This document shows positions 7,423 through 15,895 of a DNA stretch of 64,000 nt, piece after piece. A model generated the notes under the pieces. It made no database searches and was not told where the DNA came from. It worked only from the letters and a program-made list of their open reading frames with translations. The stretch spans positions 32,738-96,737 of the forward strand of contig DATKAJ010000085.1 in the NCBI GenBank assembly GCA_035498175.1, written 5' to 3'. Within the stretch, counting starts at the first letter, position 1. Each line of letters begins with the position of its first letter. Made by a program: the position numbers and the translations under genes. This DNA is from JALORV01 sp035498175. Lineage in GTDB: Bacteria; Pseudomonadota; Gammaproteobacteria; Burkholderiales; Burkholderiaceae_F.

Positions 7423-9267
7423 ATGCGTACCGAATATGCCGGCCGGGTGGACGAAAAGTTCATCGGCCAGTCCGTGACTCTGTTCGGCTGGGTGCATCGC
7501 CGCCGTGACCACGGTGGTGTGATCTTCATTGACCTGCGCGACCGCGAGGGGCTCGTGCAGGTCGTCTGTGATCCGGACCGGCCCGACGTCTTCGCGACGG
7601 CGGAGAAGATCCGGAACGAGTACTGCCTGAAGCTCGTCGGCAAGGTGCGCGCACGTCCGGAAGGCACGACCAATGAGTCGCTGGTGTCCGGGCGTATCGA
7701 GGTGCTGTGCACGGAGCTGGCGATCCTGAATGCCTCGGTGCCAGTTCCGTTCCAGCTCGACGACGACAACCTCTCGGAGACGACGAGGCTCACGCACCGC
7801 GTGCTCGATCTGCGCCGTGTTCCGATGCAGAAGAACATGATGCTGCGCTACCGGGTCGCAATGGCGGTACGCCGCTATCTCGACGCACACGGCTTCGTCG
7901 ACATCGAAACCCCGATGCTGACCAAGAGCACGCCGGAGGGCGCGCGCGACTATCTGGTGCCGTCGCGCGTGCACGCCGGGGAGTTCTATGCGCTGCCGCA
8001 GTCGCCGCAGCTGTTCAAGCAGCTGCTGATGATTGCGGGCTTCGACCGCTACTACCAGATCGTCAAGTGCTTCCGCGACGAAGACCTGCGGGCCGACCGG
8101 CAGCCGGAGTTCACGCAGATCGACGTCGAGACCTCGTTCCTGGACGAGACCGGGATCCGGACGCTGATGGAAGACATGATCCGCACCGTCTTCGGCGAGG
8201 TGCTCGGCGTCAAGCTGCCGCAGCCGTTCCCGGTGATGACCTATGCCGAGGCGATGTCACGCTATGGCTCGGACAAGCCGGACCTGCGCGTGAACCTGGA
8301 GCTCACCGATGTCACCGACCTGATGCGCGACGTCGAGTTCAAGGTCTTCCGTGGCGCGACCGAGATGAAGGACGGCAAGGTGGTCGCACTTCGCGTGCCC
8401 GCCGGCGGAGAAATGGCGCGCTCGGAGATCGACGGCTACACCGAGTTCGTCAAGATCTACGGCGCGAAGGGGCTCGCCTACATCAAGGTCAACGAGAAGG
8501 GGAAGGGGCGTGATGGCCTGCAGAGCCCGATCGTCAAGAACCTGCACGATGCGGCGCTTGCGGCCGTGCTGCAGAAGACCGGTGCGGCCGACGGCGACGT
8601 GATCTTCTTCGGCGCCGACCGTGCCAAGGTCGTCTTCGACTCGCTTGGTGCGCTGCGCACGAAGATCGGCCACAGCGAGTTCGGCCGCGCGCACGGGCTC
8701 TCGGCGGAAGGCTGGAAGCCGCTGTGGGTGATCGATTTCCCGATGTTCGAGTTCGACGAGGACGAACAGCGCTTTGTCGCTGCGCATCACCCGTTCACGA
8801 GTCCGAAGGACGGCCACGAGGACTTTCTGCAGACCGACCCGTCGAAAGCGCTCGCGAAGGCCTATGACATGGCGTTGAATGGTTGGGAGATCGGTGGTGG
8901 CTCGGTGCGGATCCATCGCGAGGAAGTGCAGAGCAAGGTCTTCCGCGCGCTGAAGATTGGCGCCGAGGAGGCGCGCGAGAAATTCGGCTTCCTGCTGGAT
9001 GCGCTGCAGTACGGTGCGCCGCCGCACGGAGGCATCGCGTTCGGGCTTGACCGGATCGTCACGATGATGACGGGCGCGGAGTCGATCCGCGACGTCATCG
9101 CGTTCCCGAAGACACAGCGCGCGCAGTGCCTTCTGACAAAGGCGCCATCGCCGGTCGACGAGAAGCAGTTGAGGGAGCTGCACATCCGCATCCGCGGTGA
9201 CAGTGTGGACGCGGGCGCGACTGCGGCCGCGCCGGCCCGACACGCGGGCGAGCTTCAGCAGAAATAG
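7423..9267 (+). CDS. aspS: aspartyl-tRNA synthetase, probably non-discriminating
   Basis: This 614-residue class II synthetase contains the OB-fold anticodon domain (about 1-110), the class II motifs (FRDEDLRADRQPEFTQID in motif 2, GIAFGLDR in motif 3) and the bacterial GAD insertion (about 300-430). His30 in RRRDHGG and Gly81 in RARPEG occupy the positions where His and Gly are associated with relaxed recognition of tRNA-Asp and tRNA-Asn; discriminating enzymes carry Leu and Lys. This predicts transamidation of Asp-tRNA-Asn by GatCAB. The ATG at 7423 is preceded by a GGAG-like sequence. A short non-homologous C-terminal Ala-rich tail is present. Confidence 0.97.
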   Translation: MRTEYAGRVDEKFIGQSVTLFGWVHRRRDHGGVIFIDLRDREGLVQVVCDPDRPDVFATAEKIRNEYCLKLVGKVRARPEGTTNESLVSGRIEVLCTELAILNASVPVPFQLDDDNLSETTRLTHRVLDLRRVPMQKNMMLRYRVAMAVRRYLDAHGFVDIETPMLTKSTPEGARDYLVPSRVHAGEFYALPQSPQLFKQLLMIAGFDRYYQIVKCFRDEDLRADRQPEFTQIDVETSFLDETGIRTLMEDMIRTVFGEVLGVKLPQPFPVMTYAEAMSRYGSDKPDLRVNLELTDVTDLMRDVEFKVFRGATEMKDGKVVALRVPAGGEMARSEIDGYTEFVKIYGAKGLAYIKVNEKGKGRDGLQSPIVKNLHDAALAAVLQKTGAADGDVIFFGADRAKVVFDSLGALRTKIGHSEFGRAHGLSAEGWKPLWVIDFPMFEFDEDEQRFVAAHHPFTSPKDGHEDFLQTDPSKALAKAYDMALNGWEIGGGSVRIHREEVQSKVFRALKIGAEEAREKFGFLLDALQYGAPPHGGIAFGLDRIVTMMTGAESIRDVIAFPKTQRAQCLLTKAPSPVDEKQLRELHIRIRGDSVDAGATAAAPARHAGELQQK

Positions 9268-9379
9268 CGGGAGGCTGGCAGTGCGAGGCCGCGACCCCGC
9301 GGCGCGAGCGGCGCAGCGCGTTCTTCACCCGGTGCGGGCCGCCTGACCCGCGCCGGCCGCATCGGACTGTGCGCGTGCG

Positions 9380-9832
9380 GTGAGCCCTGCCTTCAAGATT
9401 CCGGAGTCCGTGCTCGTTGTGATCCACACGCCGGCGCTGGACGTGCTTCTGCTGGAACGCGCGGACCATCCGGGCTTCTGGCAGTCTGTGACTGGCAGCC
9501 TCGACGCGGTGGGTGAGGACCTGCGCGCAGCCTGCGCGCGCGAAGTCGAGGAAGAGACTGGGTACGCGGCAATTCCGCAGCGCTTCGTCGACTGGAACCT
9601 CGAGCACCGTTATCCGATCTACGTCGAGTGGCGCCATCGCTACGCAACGGGCGTTACGCATAATACGGAGCATGTTTTCGGACTTTGTGTCGACGAGCGC
9701 TACCCGCCGCAACTGGCGCCGGACGAACACCGGGCCAGTCGCTGGCTGCCGTGGCGCCAAGCGGCCGACGCGTGCTTTTCCTGGACCAATGCCGGCGCGA
9801 TCCGTCAGTTGCCGCAGCGCGTTCGTCGCTAG
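9380..9832 (+). CDS. nudB: dihydroneopterin triphosphate diphosphatase (NudB), Nudix hydrolase
   Basis: This 150-residue Nudix hydrolase removes pyrophosphate from dihydroneopterin triphosphate in folate synthesis. The Nudix box is recognisable in GSLDAVGEDLR followed by REVEEETGY, with one extra residue before the first glutamate compared with the textbook spacing. The downstream WNLEHRYPIYVEWRHRY and NTEHVFGL segments are typical of NudB. It starts with GTG at 9380. Its last 44 bases overlap the next gene. Position after aspS is the common betaproteobacterial arrangement. Confidence 0.88.
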   Translation: MSPAFKIPESVLVVIHTPALDVLLLERADHPGFWQSVTGSLDAVGEDLRAACAREVEEETGYAAIPQRFVDWNLEHRYPIYVEWRHRYATGVTHNTEHVFGLCVDERYPPQLAPDEHRASRWLPWRQAADACFSWTNAGAIRQLPQRVRR

Positions 9833-11303
9833 CCTCGTTGCCGCGGCCCTGCTCGCGGGTTGCGCCGTCTCCGATCCGTACGCGGGCGATCCGGCGGCCC
9901 GGCAGATGAGCGCCGATGATGCGCAGGCTGCCTGTCTGCGGCGGCTGCAGACGCTGGACTCCCGTGTCGATGCCGCCGGCGTCCGCGACGCGCAGACGGT
10001 GCGCGTCGACGGCTACCCCTTTCTGCGCGCAGACCGCTACACGGTGCTCGTCGCTCCGGCGGGGGTCGACCCGGCCCGGCTGGCGCGCGCCAAGGTCGAT
10101 CGCATGGCGGCGCTGGACTCCGAAGCGCGACGCTACGAGGCGGCCAACCTGCGCGTCGGCGCCGACGAACTCGCCGCAATCGACCGCTGCCGTGATCAGC
10201 TGTTGGCGGCGGTCCAACCGCAGGCCGAGGCGGTGATCGGGCACGCCCGCCCGCCGGCCGCATACAGCGATGCGCTGCGCGTGGTCGGTCTGTATCCCCT
10301 GGCGCAGATTCCGTTCTCGTGGGCACAGGCCGCGTGGGAGCAGACAACGCGCGACCTCTACGCAACGCCGTTTCCCGACTTACCGGTCACTGGCAAGCGC
10401 GTGCGGTATGTGCCGGGAGATGCATCTGGGGGAGGTATCGCGGGTTGGGTGCCGGTGTCTGCCCACGCCGCGGCGGCGCTGAGGCAACCGCCGTTGTCGC
10501 CGGAGCGGGCATGGCAGCTCGTGCGCCAGCATGCGCCAGTGATGGTTGTGCAGACCGCAGGCGACGACGATCGCATCGGCACGCTCGCGTGGCGGACCAG
10601 CGGGGGCGATCTGTTCGTCGGCGCCGACTCGGGGCTGCCCGCGAGCTATGCCCGCATCGCGTGGTCGGAGGTCAACGGCGTCGCGGTGACGCAGATCGTC
10701 TACAGCTTCTGGTTCCCGGCGCGCCCGGCGAGCCATCCGCTCGATGCGTTCTCCGGCCGGCTCGACGCGATCCTGTGGCGCGTGACGCTGGACAGCGCGG
10801 GCCGACCGCTTGTCTACGACTCGATCCATGCCGACGGCGGCTTCCACATGTTCTTTCCGACGGAGAACGTGCGGGAGCGCCCGGGACCTCTCGAGGGGGG
10901 GCTGGATCAGACGATGTTCGCGCCGCAGGTGGTGCACTCGCCTGCACCCGGTGAGCGAGTCGTGGTCTACGTCGGTGCCGGCGACCACAATATCGAGCGC
11001 GTGGCGATCGACGCTCCGCGCCCCGCACCGGGCGAGGCCTACGCCATCCTGGACGAGAATCAACTGCGGGCCCTGCCGCTGCCCGCGGCGTCGGGCGGCG
11101 GGACGCGAAGCATTTACGGCCCGGACGGACTGGTCGCGGGAACGGAGCGTGCCCAGCGCTTCATCTACTGGCCTACGGGCGTGCCGGCTGCCGGCCAGAT
11201 GCGCCAGTGGGGACATCACGCGACCGCTTATGTCGGTCGCCGGCATTTTGACGATCCACGGCTGATCGACCGCTATTTCACCCTTGCGCCGGCGATCGAC
11301 TAG
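9789..11303 (+). CDS. predicted lipoprotein of unknown function
   Basis: I do not recognise a characterised family. The protein starts inside nudB at the ATG at 9789, because only this start gives a proper lipoprotein signal: basic residues, a hydrophobic stretch at 11-21, then the lipobox LAGC with Cys25. The 504-residue product would be anchored in the envelope. Visible blocks include a Trp/Pro-rich centre (VYSFWFPARP), DSIHADGGFHMFF, and a C-terminal FIYWPTGVP followed by WGHHATAYVGRRHF. Several conserved-looking His residues could bind metal, but that is speculation. The next gene starts within 20 bases, so cotranscription with the YbhP-like gene and clsB is likely. Confidence 0.8.
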   Translation: MPARSVSCRSAFVASLVAAALLAGCAVSDPYAGDPAARQMSADDAQAACLRRLQTLDSRVDAAGVRDAQTVRVDGYPFLRADRYTVLVAPAGVDPARLARAKVDRMAALDSEARRYEAANLRVGADELAAIDRCRDQLLAAVQPQAEAVIGHARPPAAYSDALRVVGLYPLAQIPFSWAQAAWEQTTRDLYATPFPDLPVTGKRVRYVPGDASGGGIAGWVPVSAHAAAALRQPPLSPERAWQLVRQHAPVMVVQTAGDDDRIGTLAWRTSGGDLFVGADSGLPASYARIAWSEVNGVAVTQIVYSFWFPARPASHPLDAFSGRLDAILWRVTLDSAGRPLVYDSIHADGGFHMFFPTENVRERPGPLEGGLDQTMFAPQVVHSPAPGERVVVYVGAGDHNIERVAIDAPRPAPGEAYAILDENQLRALPLPAASGGGTRSIYGPDGLVAGTERAQRFIYWPTGVPAAGQMRQWGHHATAYVGRRHFDDPRLIDRYFTLAPAID

Positions 11304-11318
11304 AGGATGATCGGCGCA

Positions 11319-12125
11319 ATGAAACTGCGCGTCGCCACCTACAACATCCACAAGGGCGTCATGGGGCTGCGCAAGCGCTCGCGCGTCCACGACCTGCGGC
11401 TGGGGCTGCACGCCATCGACGCCGACATCTGTTTCCTGCAGGAGGTGCAGGAACGCAACGAACGTCTCGCCCGTCGGCCGGGTCACCACAACGGCACGCA
11501 ACTCGACGTGCTGTGCACCGGCAGCTACCTGCATCGCGCCTATGGCATGAACGCGGTCTATCCGCATGGCCACCACGGCAATGCGATCGTGTCGCGGCAC
11601 ACGATCGGGCAGTATCTGAACCACGATATTTCCGACCACGTGCTCGAGAACCGCGGACTGCTGCACGCGATCTCGCACATCGAGACCACGCGCGGGTCGG
11701 TGGACATTCATCTGATCAATACGCATTTCGGGCTGATCAAGCGCAGCCGCGTGCGTCAGGCGGAATTCCTGATCGACTTTGTGCGTGCTGAAGTGCCGGC
11801 CGGTGCTCCGCTGATCATCGCCGGCGACTTCAACGACTGGCAGCGGGGCGTCGACGAGGTCCTGCATCGCGATCTCGACGTCGTCGAGGCGGCCGCGGAT
11901 TTCAATCGCCGCCAGCAGCGCCGGCGTCGCTTCGACCGACTGATGCCGTGGCGCGAACGGCGTCCGCTTGTGGCCCGGACCTACCCGAGCGTGATGCCGT
12001 GGCTCACCCTGGACCGCATCTACGTGCGCGGCTTCCGCGTGCGCGAGGTGCGCGTGCCCCGCGGCATCGAGTGGGCGCAGCGGTCCGACCATATGCCGTT
12101 GATCGCAGATCTCGAGGTCGCATGA
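11319..12125 (+). CDS. endonuclease/exonuclease/phosphatase (EEP) protein, YbhP-like
   Basis: The 268-residue protein has the EEP catalytic motifs: TYNIHKG at 7-13, the metal-binding Glu in FLQEVQ at 39-44, then NTHFGL, GDFNDW and the C-terminal SDHMPL. The family includes nucleases and lipid/inositol phosphatases. In E. coli the homologous gene pair is ybhP-ybhO (clsB), so a phospholipid-related role is likely here too. The start could also be the ATG at 11307, but MKLRVATYNIHKG from 11319 fits the family. The stop overlaps the clsB start by four bases (ATGA). Confidence 0.9.
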   Translation: MKLRVATYNIHKGVMGLRKRSRVHDLRLGLHAIDADICFLQEVQERNERLARRPGHHNGTQLDVLCTGSYLHRAYGMNAVYPHGHHGNAIVSRHTIGQYLNHDISDHVLENRGLLHAISHIETTRGSVDIHLINTHFGLIKRSRVRQAEFLIDFVRAEVPAGAPLIIAGDFNDWQRGVDEVLHRDLDVVEAAADFNRRQQRRRRFDRLMPWRERRPLVARTYPSVMPWLTLDRIYVRGFRVREVRVPRGIEWAQRSDHMPLIADLEVA

Positions 12126-13342
12126 CGCAGCGGGCGCGTCCGGTGCGCCGGCGCCCGCGACTGCCGATCACCACCCGTCCGTTGATCTACGGCGGAAACC
12201 GCCTGCAGCTCCTGGAGGGCGGCGAGCAGCTCTTTCCGCGCCTGATCGCGGCGATCGAAACTGCGCAGCATTCGGTTCGGCTCGAGACCTATATCTTTGC
12301 CGAGGACAACGTCGGGTTGCGCGTCGCGGATGCGCTGGCCGCGGCCGCGGGGCGCGGTGTGGCGGTGCAGGTGGTCGTCGACGCCTTCGGCACCGGCCCA
12401 TGGGCACTCGAACTGAGGGCGCGGCTCGAAGCCGCCGGCGCGCACCTCGTCGTTTTTCGGCCGGCCCAGTGGTGGCGCCTGGAGCGACGCCTGCTCCGAC
12501 GCCTGCACCGGAAGCTGACCCTGGTCGATGAGCGCGTCGCCTTCGTCGGCGGCATCAACATCATCGATGACCATCATTACCCCGACGCCGATCCGGTGCC
12601 GGGGCCACGCTTCGATTTCGCGGTCCAATGCGAGGGGCCGGTCGTGGCACCGATTGCGCTGGCGATGCGGAAGTTGTGGCGCTCGCTCGAGCCTCTGCGC
12701 GTAGCGTCGGTTGCGCGGGCGGACCTTCAGCCTGTCGAAATGCCACCGCCGTTTACTGACGGCGTGCGCGCCGCGTTCCTGCTGCGCGACAACCTGCGCA
12801 ACCGCCGCACCATCGAAGACGCGTACCTCGAGGCGATCCGCGCAGCGCGATTCAAGGTCGTGCTGGCCAGCGCCTATTTCTTCCCCGGGCGAGCGTTCCG
12901 GCGCGCGCTGGTGGATTGCGCCCGCCGGGGCGTGCGCGTCTCGCTGCTGGTACAGGGGCGCGTCGAATATGCGCTGCAGCACTACGCGCAGGAGGCGCTC
13001 TATTCGCGACTGCTGGACGCCGGCATCGAGATTCACGAGTACGACAGCAGTTACCTGCACGCGAAGGTGGCGCTTGTCGATGATGCGTGGGCGACCGTAG
13101 GCTCGAGCAACATCGACCCCTATAGCCTGCTGCTCGCGCGCGAGGCCAATGTCGTCGTGCTCGATGCCCGGTTTGCCCAGGCCCTTGCGGCGGCGTTGCA
13201 GCGGGCGATCGAGCGGCACTCACGTCCTCTGCGTGCGGCCGATTTCGCTGAGCGAAGCCTGCTGCGGCGCCTGGTCAACTGGGTCGCGTACAGGCTCGTA
13301 CGATTTGGCGCGATTGCTTTGGCCGGTGGGCGCGACTACTGA
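12122..13342 (+). CDS. clsB: cardiolipin synthase B (ClsB-type)
   Basis: This 406-residue phospholipase-D superfamily protein has two complete HKD motifs: His129/Lys131/Asp136, followed by GGIN, and His313/Lys315/Asp320, followed by GSSN. There is no N-terminal membrane segment pair of the ClsA type, and the gene is coupled to a YbhP-like gene, so ClsB is the best call. It would form cardiolipin from phosphatidylglycerol and another phospholipid at the membrane. A hydrophobic C-terminal segment (about 385-400) may help membrane association. The gene ends just before the palindromic element at 13351. Confidence 0.93.
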   Translation: MTQRARPVRRRPRLPITTRPLIYGGNRLQLLEGGEQLFPRLIAAIETAQHSVRLETYIFAEDNVGLRVADALAAAAGRGVAVQVVVDAFGTGPWALELRARLEAAGAHLVVFRPAQWWRLERRLLRRLHRKLTLVDERVAFVGGINIIDDHHYPDADPVPGPRFDFAVQCEGPVVAPIALAMRKLWRSLEPLRVASVARADLQPVEMPPPFTDGVRAAFLLRDNLRNRRTIEDAYLEAIRAARFKVVLASAYFFPGRAFRRALVDCARRGVRVSLLVQGRVEYALQHYAQEALYSRLLDAGIEIHEYDSSYLHAKVALVDDAWATVGSSNIDPYSLLLAREANVVVLDARFAQALAAALQRAIERHSRPLRAADFAERSLLRRLVNWVAYRLVRFGAIALAGGRDY

Positions 13343-13350
13343 CCGCCAGT

Positions 13351-13477
13351 CTCCTAGCTGCCAATAGGAGCCCCCGGCTCTGCCGGAGAGGCGGTAGCGG
13401 TTTAAGTGGGGTCGCGTTGGCGACCCCGATAGCCGCTTTGAGCGGCTCACAAACCAAAGCCTCCGACTTTGCCGGGG
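13351..13477. repeat. nested palindromic element (REP/MITE-like) between clsB and the exonuclease gene
   Basis: The gene-free stretch 13343-13643 is dominated by four stem-loops in 100 bases: CTCCTA/TAGGAG at 13351-13370, CCGGC/GCCGG at 13374-13386, a perfect 8-bp GGGGTCGC/GCGACCCC at 13408-13427, and a perfect 7-bp AGCCGCT/AGCGGCT at 13431-13447. The flanks at 13372-13392 and 13459-13477 form an imperfect outer inverted repeat, and GGTTT (13399) pairs with AAACC (13451). This nested design fits a mobile palindromic unit or a strong structured 3' end of the clsB transcript. I see no transposase. From 13478 to 13643 I see only the upstream part of the exonuclease frame. Confidence 0.7.
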
Positions 13478-13643
13478 CATGCTTACGCTTTCCGTGGACG
13501 TCGTTGTCACGATCGCGCGCGGCCATTGTGGGACGCGTGATCCGGCGAGTGCCGCGGGCACGCTGCGGCACAATGCCGTTCGCGATGAAAGCAGCGATAC
13601 CGCCGCCCGGTACAACGCAGGCTTGCGCCTTTTTGACCGCGCG

Positions 13644-14723
13644 ATGACTGCTCCCGGAGACCTGCTCTGCCAGCGGCCGGAGGGCATGTACTGCCCCGTC
13701 GGGGACTTCCATATCGATCCGTGGCGGCCGGTGCGGCGGGCCGTGATCACGCACGCGCACGGCGACCATGCGCGTCCGGGGCACGCGGACTACCTCGCCG
13801 TCCAGGAGGCGCACGAGGTGTTGCATGCGCGCCTCGGTGCCATCCGCCTTCAGAGCGTGCGCTACGGCGAAGGCGTGGTGATCAACGGTGTGCGCGTCTC
13901 GCTGCATCCGGCCGGTCACGTGCTCGGCTCGGCGCAGGTCCGCCTGGAGCACGCGGGCCGCGTCTGGGTGGCCAGCGGCGACTACAAAATGGGGGCGGAT
14001 CCGACCTGCGCCCCGTTCGAGGGGGTGCGGTGCGATGTGTTCGTCACCGAATCGACTTTCGGCCTGCCGATCTACCGGTGGCCGTCGGCTGTCGAGGTCT
14101 TCGCCGAGATCGATGCGTGGTGGGCTGCGAACGCCGCAGAGGGCCGCACCTCCGTGCTCTTCGGCTACGCCTTCGGCAAGTCGCAGCGCATCCTGCGCGG
14201 TGTCGATCGGGCGATCGGTCCGATCGTCGTGCACGGCGCGATCGAAGTGCTCAACGCGGCCTACCGGGCGAGCGGAGTCGAACTGCCCGCGACGCGGCGT
14301 GTGCAAGAGGTGTCGCGCGATGAACTCGCGCGCGCTCTCGTTCTGGCGCCGCCTTCGGCTGCAGGCTCGCCCTGGCTGCGGCGCTTCGGCAACTACTCGG
14401 ACGCGTTTGCCTCGGGCTGGATGCAGGTGCGCGGTGCGCGGCGGCGGCGCGCGCTCGATCGCGGCTTCGTGCTGTCGGACCATGCCGACTGGCCGGGCTT
14501 GCAGCAGGCGATCGAAGCCACCGGTGCGTCACGCATCATCGTCACGCACGGCCAGTCCGGTGCGATGGTGCGCTGGCTCGACGAGCGCGGATTCCAGGCG
14601 GAATCTTTTGCGACGGAGTTCGGTGACGAGCAGGCGGAAGGCTCCGCCGCTTCGACGCTTCCGGAAAACGAACAACAATCACACCGAGAGGGGAGTCGCG
14701 GCGATGACGATCGCACTGAATGA
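13644..14723 (+). CDS. ligase-associated DNA exonuclease (metallo-beta-lactamase fold)
   Basis: The 359-residue protein has the MBL-fold metal motif HAHGDH at 37-42, then HPAGHVLGSAQ, SGDYK, ESTFGLP and the C-terminal SDHADW of the beta-CASP-type family that travels with bacterial ATP-dependent ligases and Lhr-like helicases. It is expected to process DNA ends before ligation. The frame stays open upstream to 13479, but the ATG at 13644 gives the family start before the MYCPVGDFHIDPW block. The C-terminal 30 residues are a charged, non-conserved tail that overlaps gltS by 20 bases. Confidence 0.88.
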   Translation: MTAPGDLLCQRPEGMYCPVGDFHIDPWRPVRRAVITHAHGDHARPGHADYLAVQEAHEVLHARLGAIRLQSVRYGEGVVINGVRVSLHPAGHVLGSAQVRLEHAGRVWVASGDYKMGADPTCAPFEGVRCDVFVTESTFGLPIYRWPSAVEVFAEIDAWWAANAAEGRTSVLFGYAFGKSQRILRGVDRAIGPIVVHGAIEVLNAAYRASGVELPATRRVQEVSRDELARALVLAPPSAAGSPWLRRFGNYSDAFASGWMQVRGARRRRALDRGFVLSDHADWPGLQQAIEATGASRIIVTHGQSGAMVRWLDERGFQAESFATEFGDEQAEGSAASTLPENEQQSHREGSRGDDDRTE

Positions 14724-15888
14724 ACTGTGGACCGGCATCGCCGCACTCGCGACGATCCTGTTCGGCGTGCGCCTCAATCGTCGTGTGTCGGTCTTTGCCC
14801 GATACAGCATTCCGCCCGCGGTGACCGGCGGGCTGTTGATCGCGATCACGCTGGCGGTTCTGCACCTCGTCTTCGATTTCAAGGTGACCTTCGGGGACAC
14901 CTTGCGCAACGCCTTGCTGCTGATCTTCTTCGCCTCGCTGGGGCTGACGGCCAAGTTCGCGCGGCTGAAGTCCGGGGGTGGCGCCGTCATTGCGCTCTGT
15001 GTGCTGATCGCGGTGCTCGCGGCAGGCCAGTCCGCGCTCGGCATCGCAATCGCCAGTGCGTTCGGCCGGCCGCCTGCGCTCGGCGTGTTCCTCGGCAGCG
15101 TGCCGTTTCTCGGCGGACACGGCACTACGGTGGCCTGGGCCGAGGCGGAGCAGGCGGTGCACTTGCCACACGCACTCGAGATCGGCATGGTGTGTGCAAC
15201 GCTCGGACTGGTGCTCGGCGCGATTGTTTCCGGCGTCGTCGGGACCTGGCTCGCGAGCCGCGCGGCGCGCGCTCCCGGCGCGGCTGCAGCGCCGGCGGCT
15301 CCGGAGCCCGATTGGCCGCAGCAGCCCTTCAATTCCGACCGCTGGATCACAGTGATGCTCTGGCTCTCGGTGTCGATCGGACTCGGCCTTGCGGTGCGGC
15401 CGGTCGCGGCGGCCGCACTCGGCAGTACCGTCCCGGCGTTCCTCGCGGTGCTGCTGTCTGCCGTCGTCGTCACGAACGTCTGCGATCTGTTCCGTCTGCG
15501 CATCGATCTCGCTGGGGCCGATCTGATCGGAACGCTGGCGCTGCGGGTATTCCTGGCGATCGCGATGCTGGGACTGCAGCTCGCTGCCGTCGGCGACGCG
15601 GTTAGCATGATCGCCACGGCGGTGGCGGTCCAGGTGGTCTTCACCAGCCTGCTCGCGGCGCTGTTCGTCTACCCGGTGCTGAAGGGACGCGAGGGCGCGA
15701 TTGGCGCGGCGGGATTCGTGGGTTTCGGTCTGGGCGCGATGCCTGTCGGGCTCGCGGCGATGAAGCGGCTCGTCATGACCTATGGCGATGCGCCGCGCGC
15801 ATTTCTCGTAATCACGCTCGCGGCGTCGCTGTTCACCGATACGGCGAACGCGCTGGTGGTGCAGGCGCTGCTGACCTGGTTCCGATAG
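14704..15888 (+). CDS. gltS: sodium/glutamate symporter GltS family
   Basis: This 394-residue inner-membrane protein has about 10-12 hydrophobic helices. It carries GltS hallmarks: FFASLGLTAKFARLKSGG near residue 78, LGSVPFLGGHGTTVAWAE near 132 (first pore loop) and GFGLGAMPVGLAAMKR near 340 (second loop). The family imports glutamate with sodium. A GAGAGGGGA ribosome-binding site precedes the ATG at 14704, inside the end of the exonuclease gene. Its placement between the exonuclease and its partner ligase is odd and looks like an inserted cargo gene or operon rearrangement. Confidence 0.93.
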   Translation: MTIALNELWTGIAALATILFGVRLNRRVSVFARYSIPPAVTGGLLIAITLAVLHLVFDFKVTFGDTLRNALLLIFFASLGLTAKFARLKSGGGAVIALCVLIAVLAAGQSALGIAIASAFGRPPALGVFLGSVPFLGGHGTTVAWAEAEQAVHLPHALEIGMVCATLGLVLGAIVSGVVGTWLASRAARAPGAAAAPAAPEPDWPQQPFNSDRWITVMLWLSVSIGLGLAVRPVAAAALGSTVPAFLAVLLSAVVVTNVCDLFRLRIDLAGADLIGTLALRVFLAIAMLGLQLAAVGDAVSMIATAVAVQVVFTSLLAALFVYPVLKGREGAIGAAGFVGFGLGAMPVGLAAMKRLVMTYGDAPRAFLVITLAASLFTDTANALVVQALLTWFR

Positions 15889-15895
15889 ACGCAGG

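Noticed and set aside
10380..12092. A 570-codon minus-strand frame opposite the lipoprotein and YbhP-like genes.
   Set aside because: No domain is visible, and the plus strand carries recognisable catalytic motifs.
13351..13477. CRISPR array or tRNA cluster.
   Set aside because: The hairpins are all different, without regular repeat-spacer spacing, and none folds into a cloverleaf.
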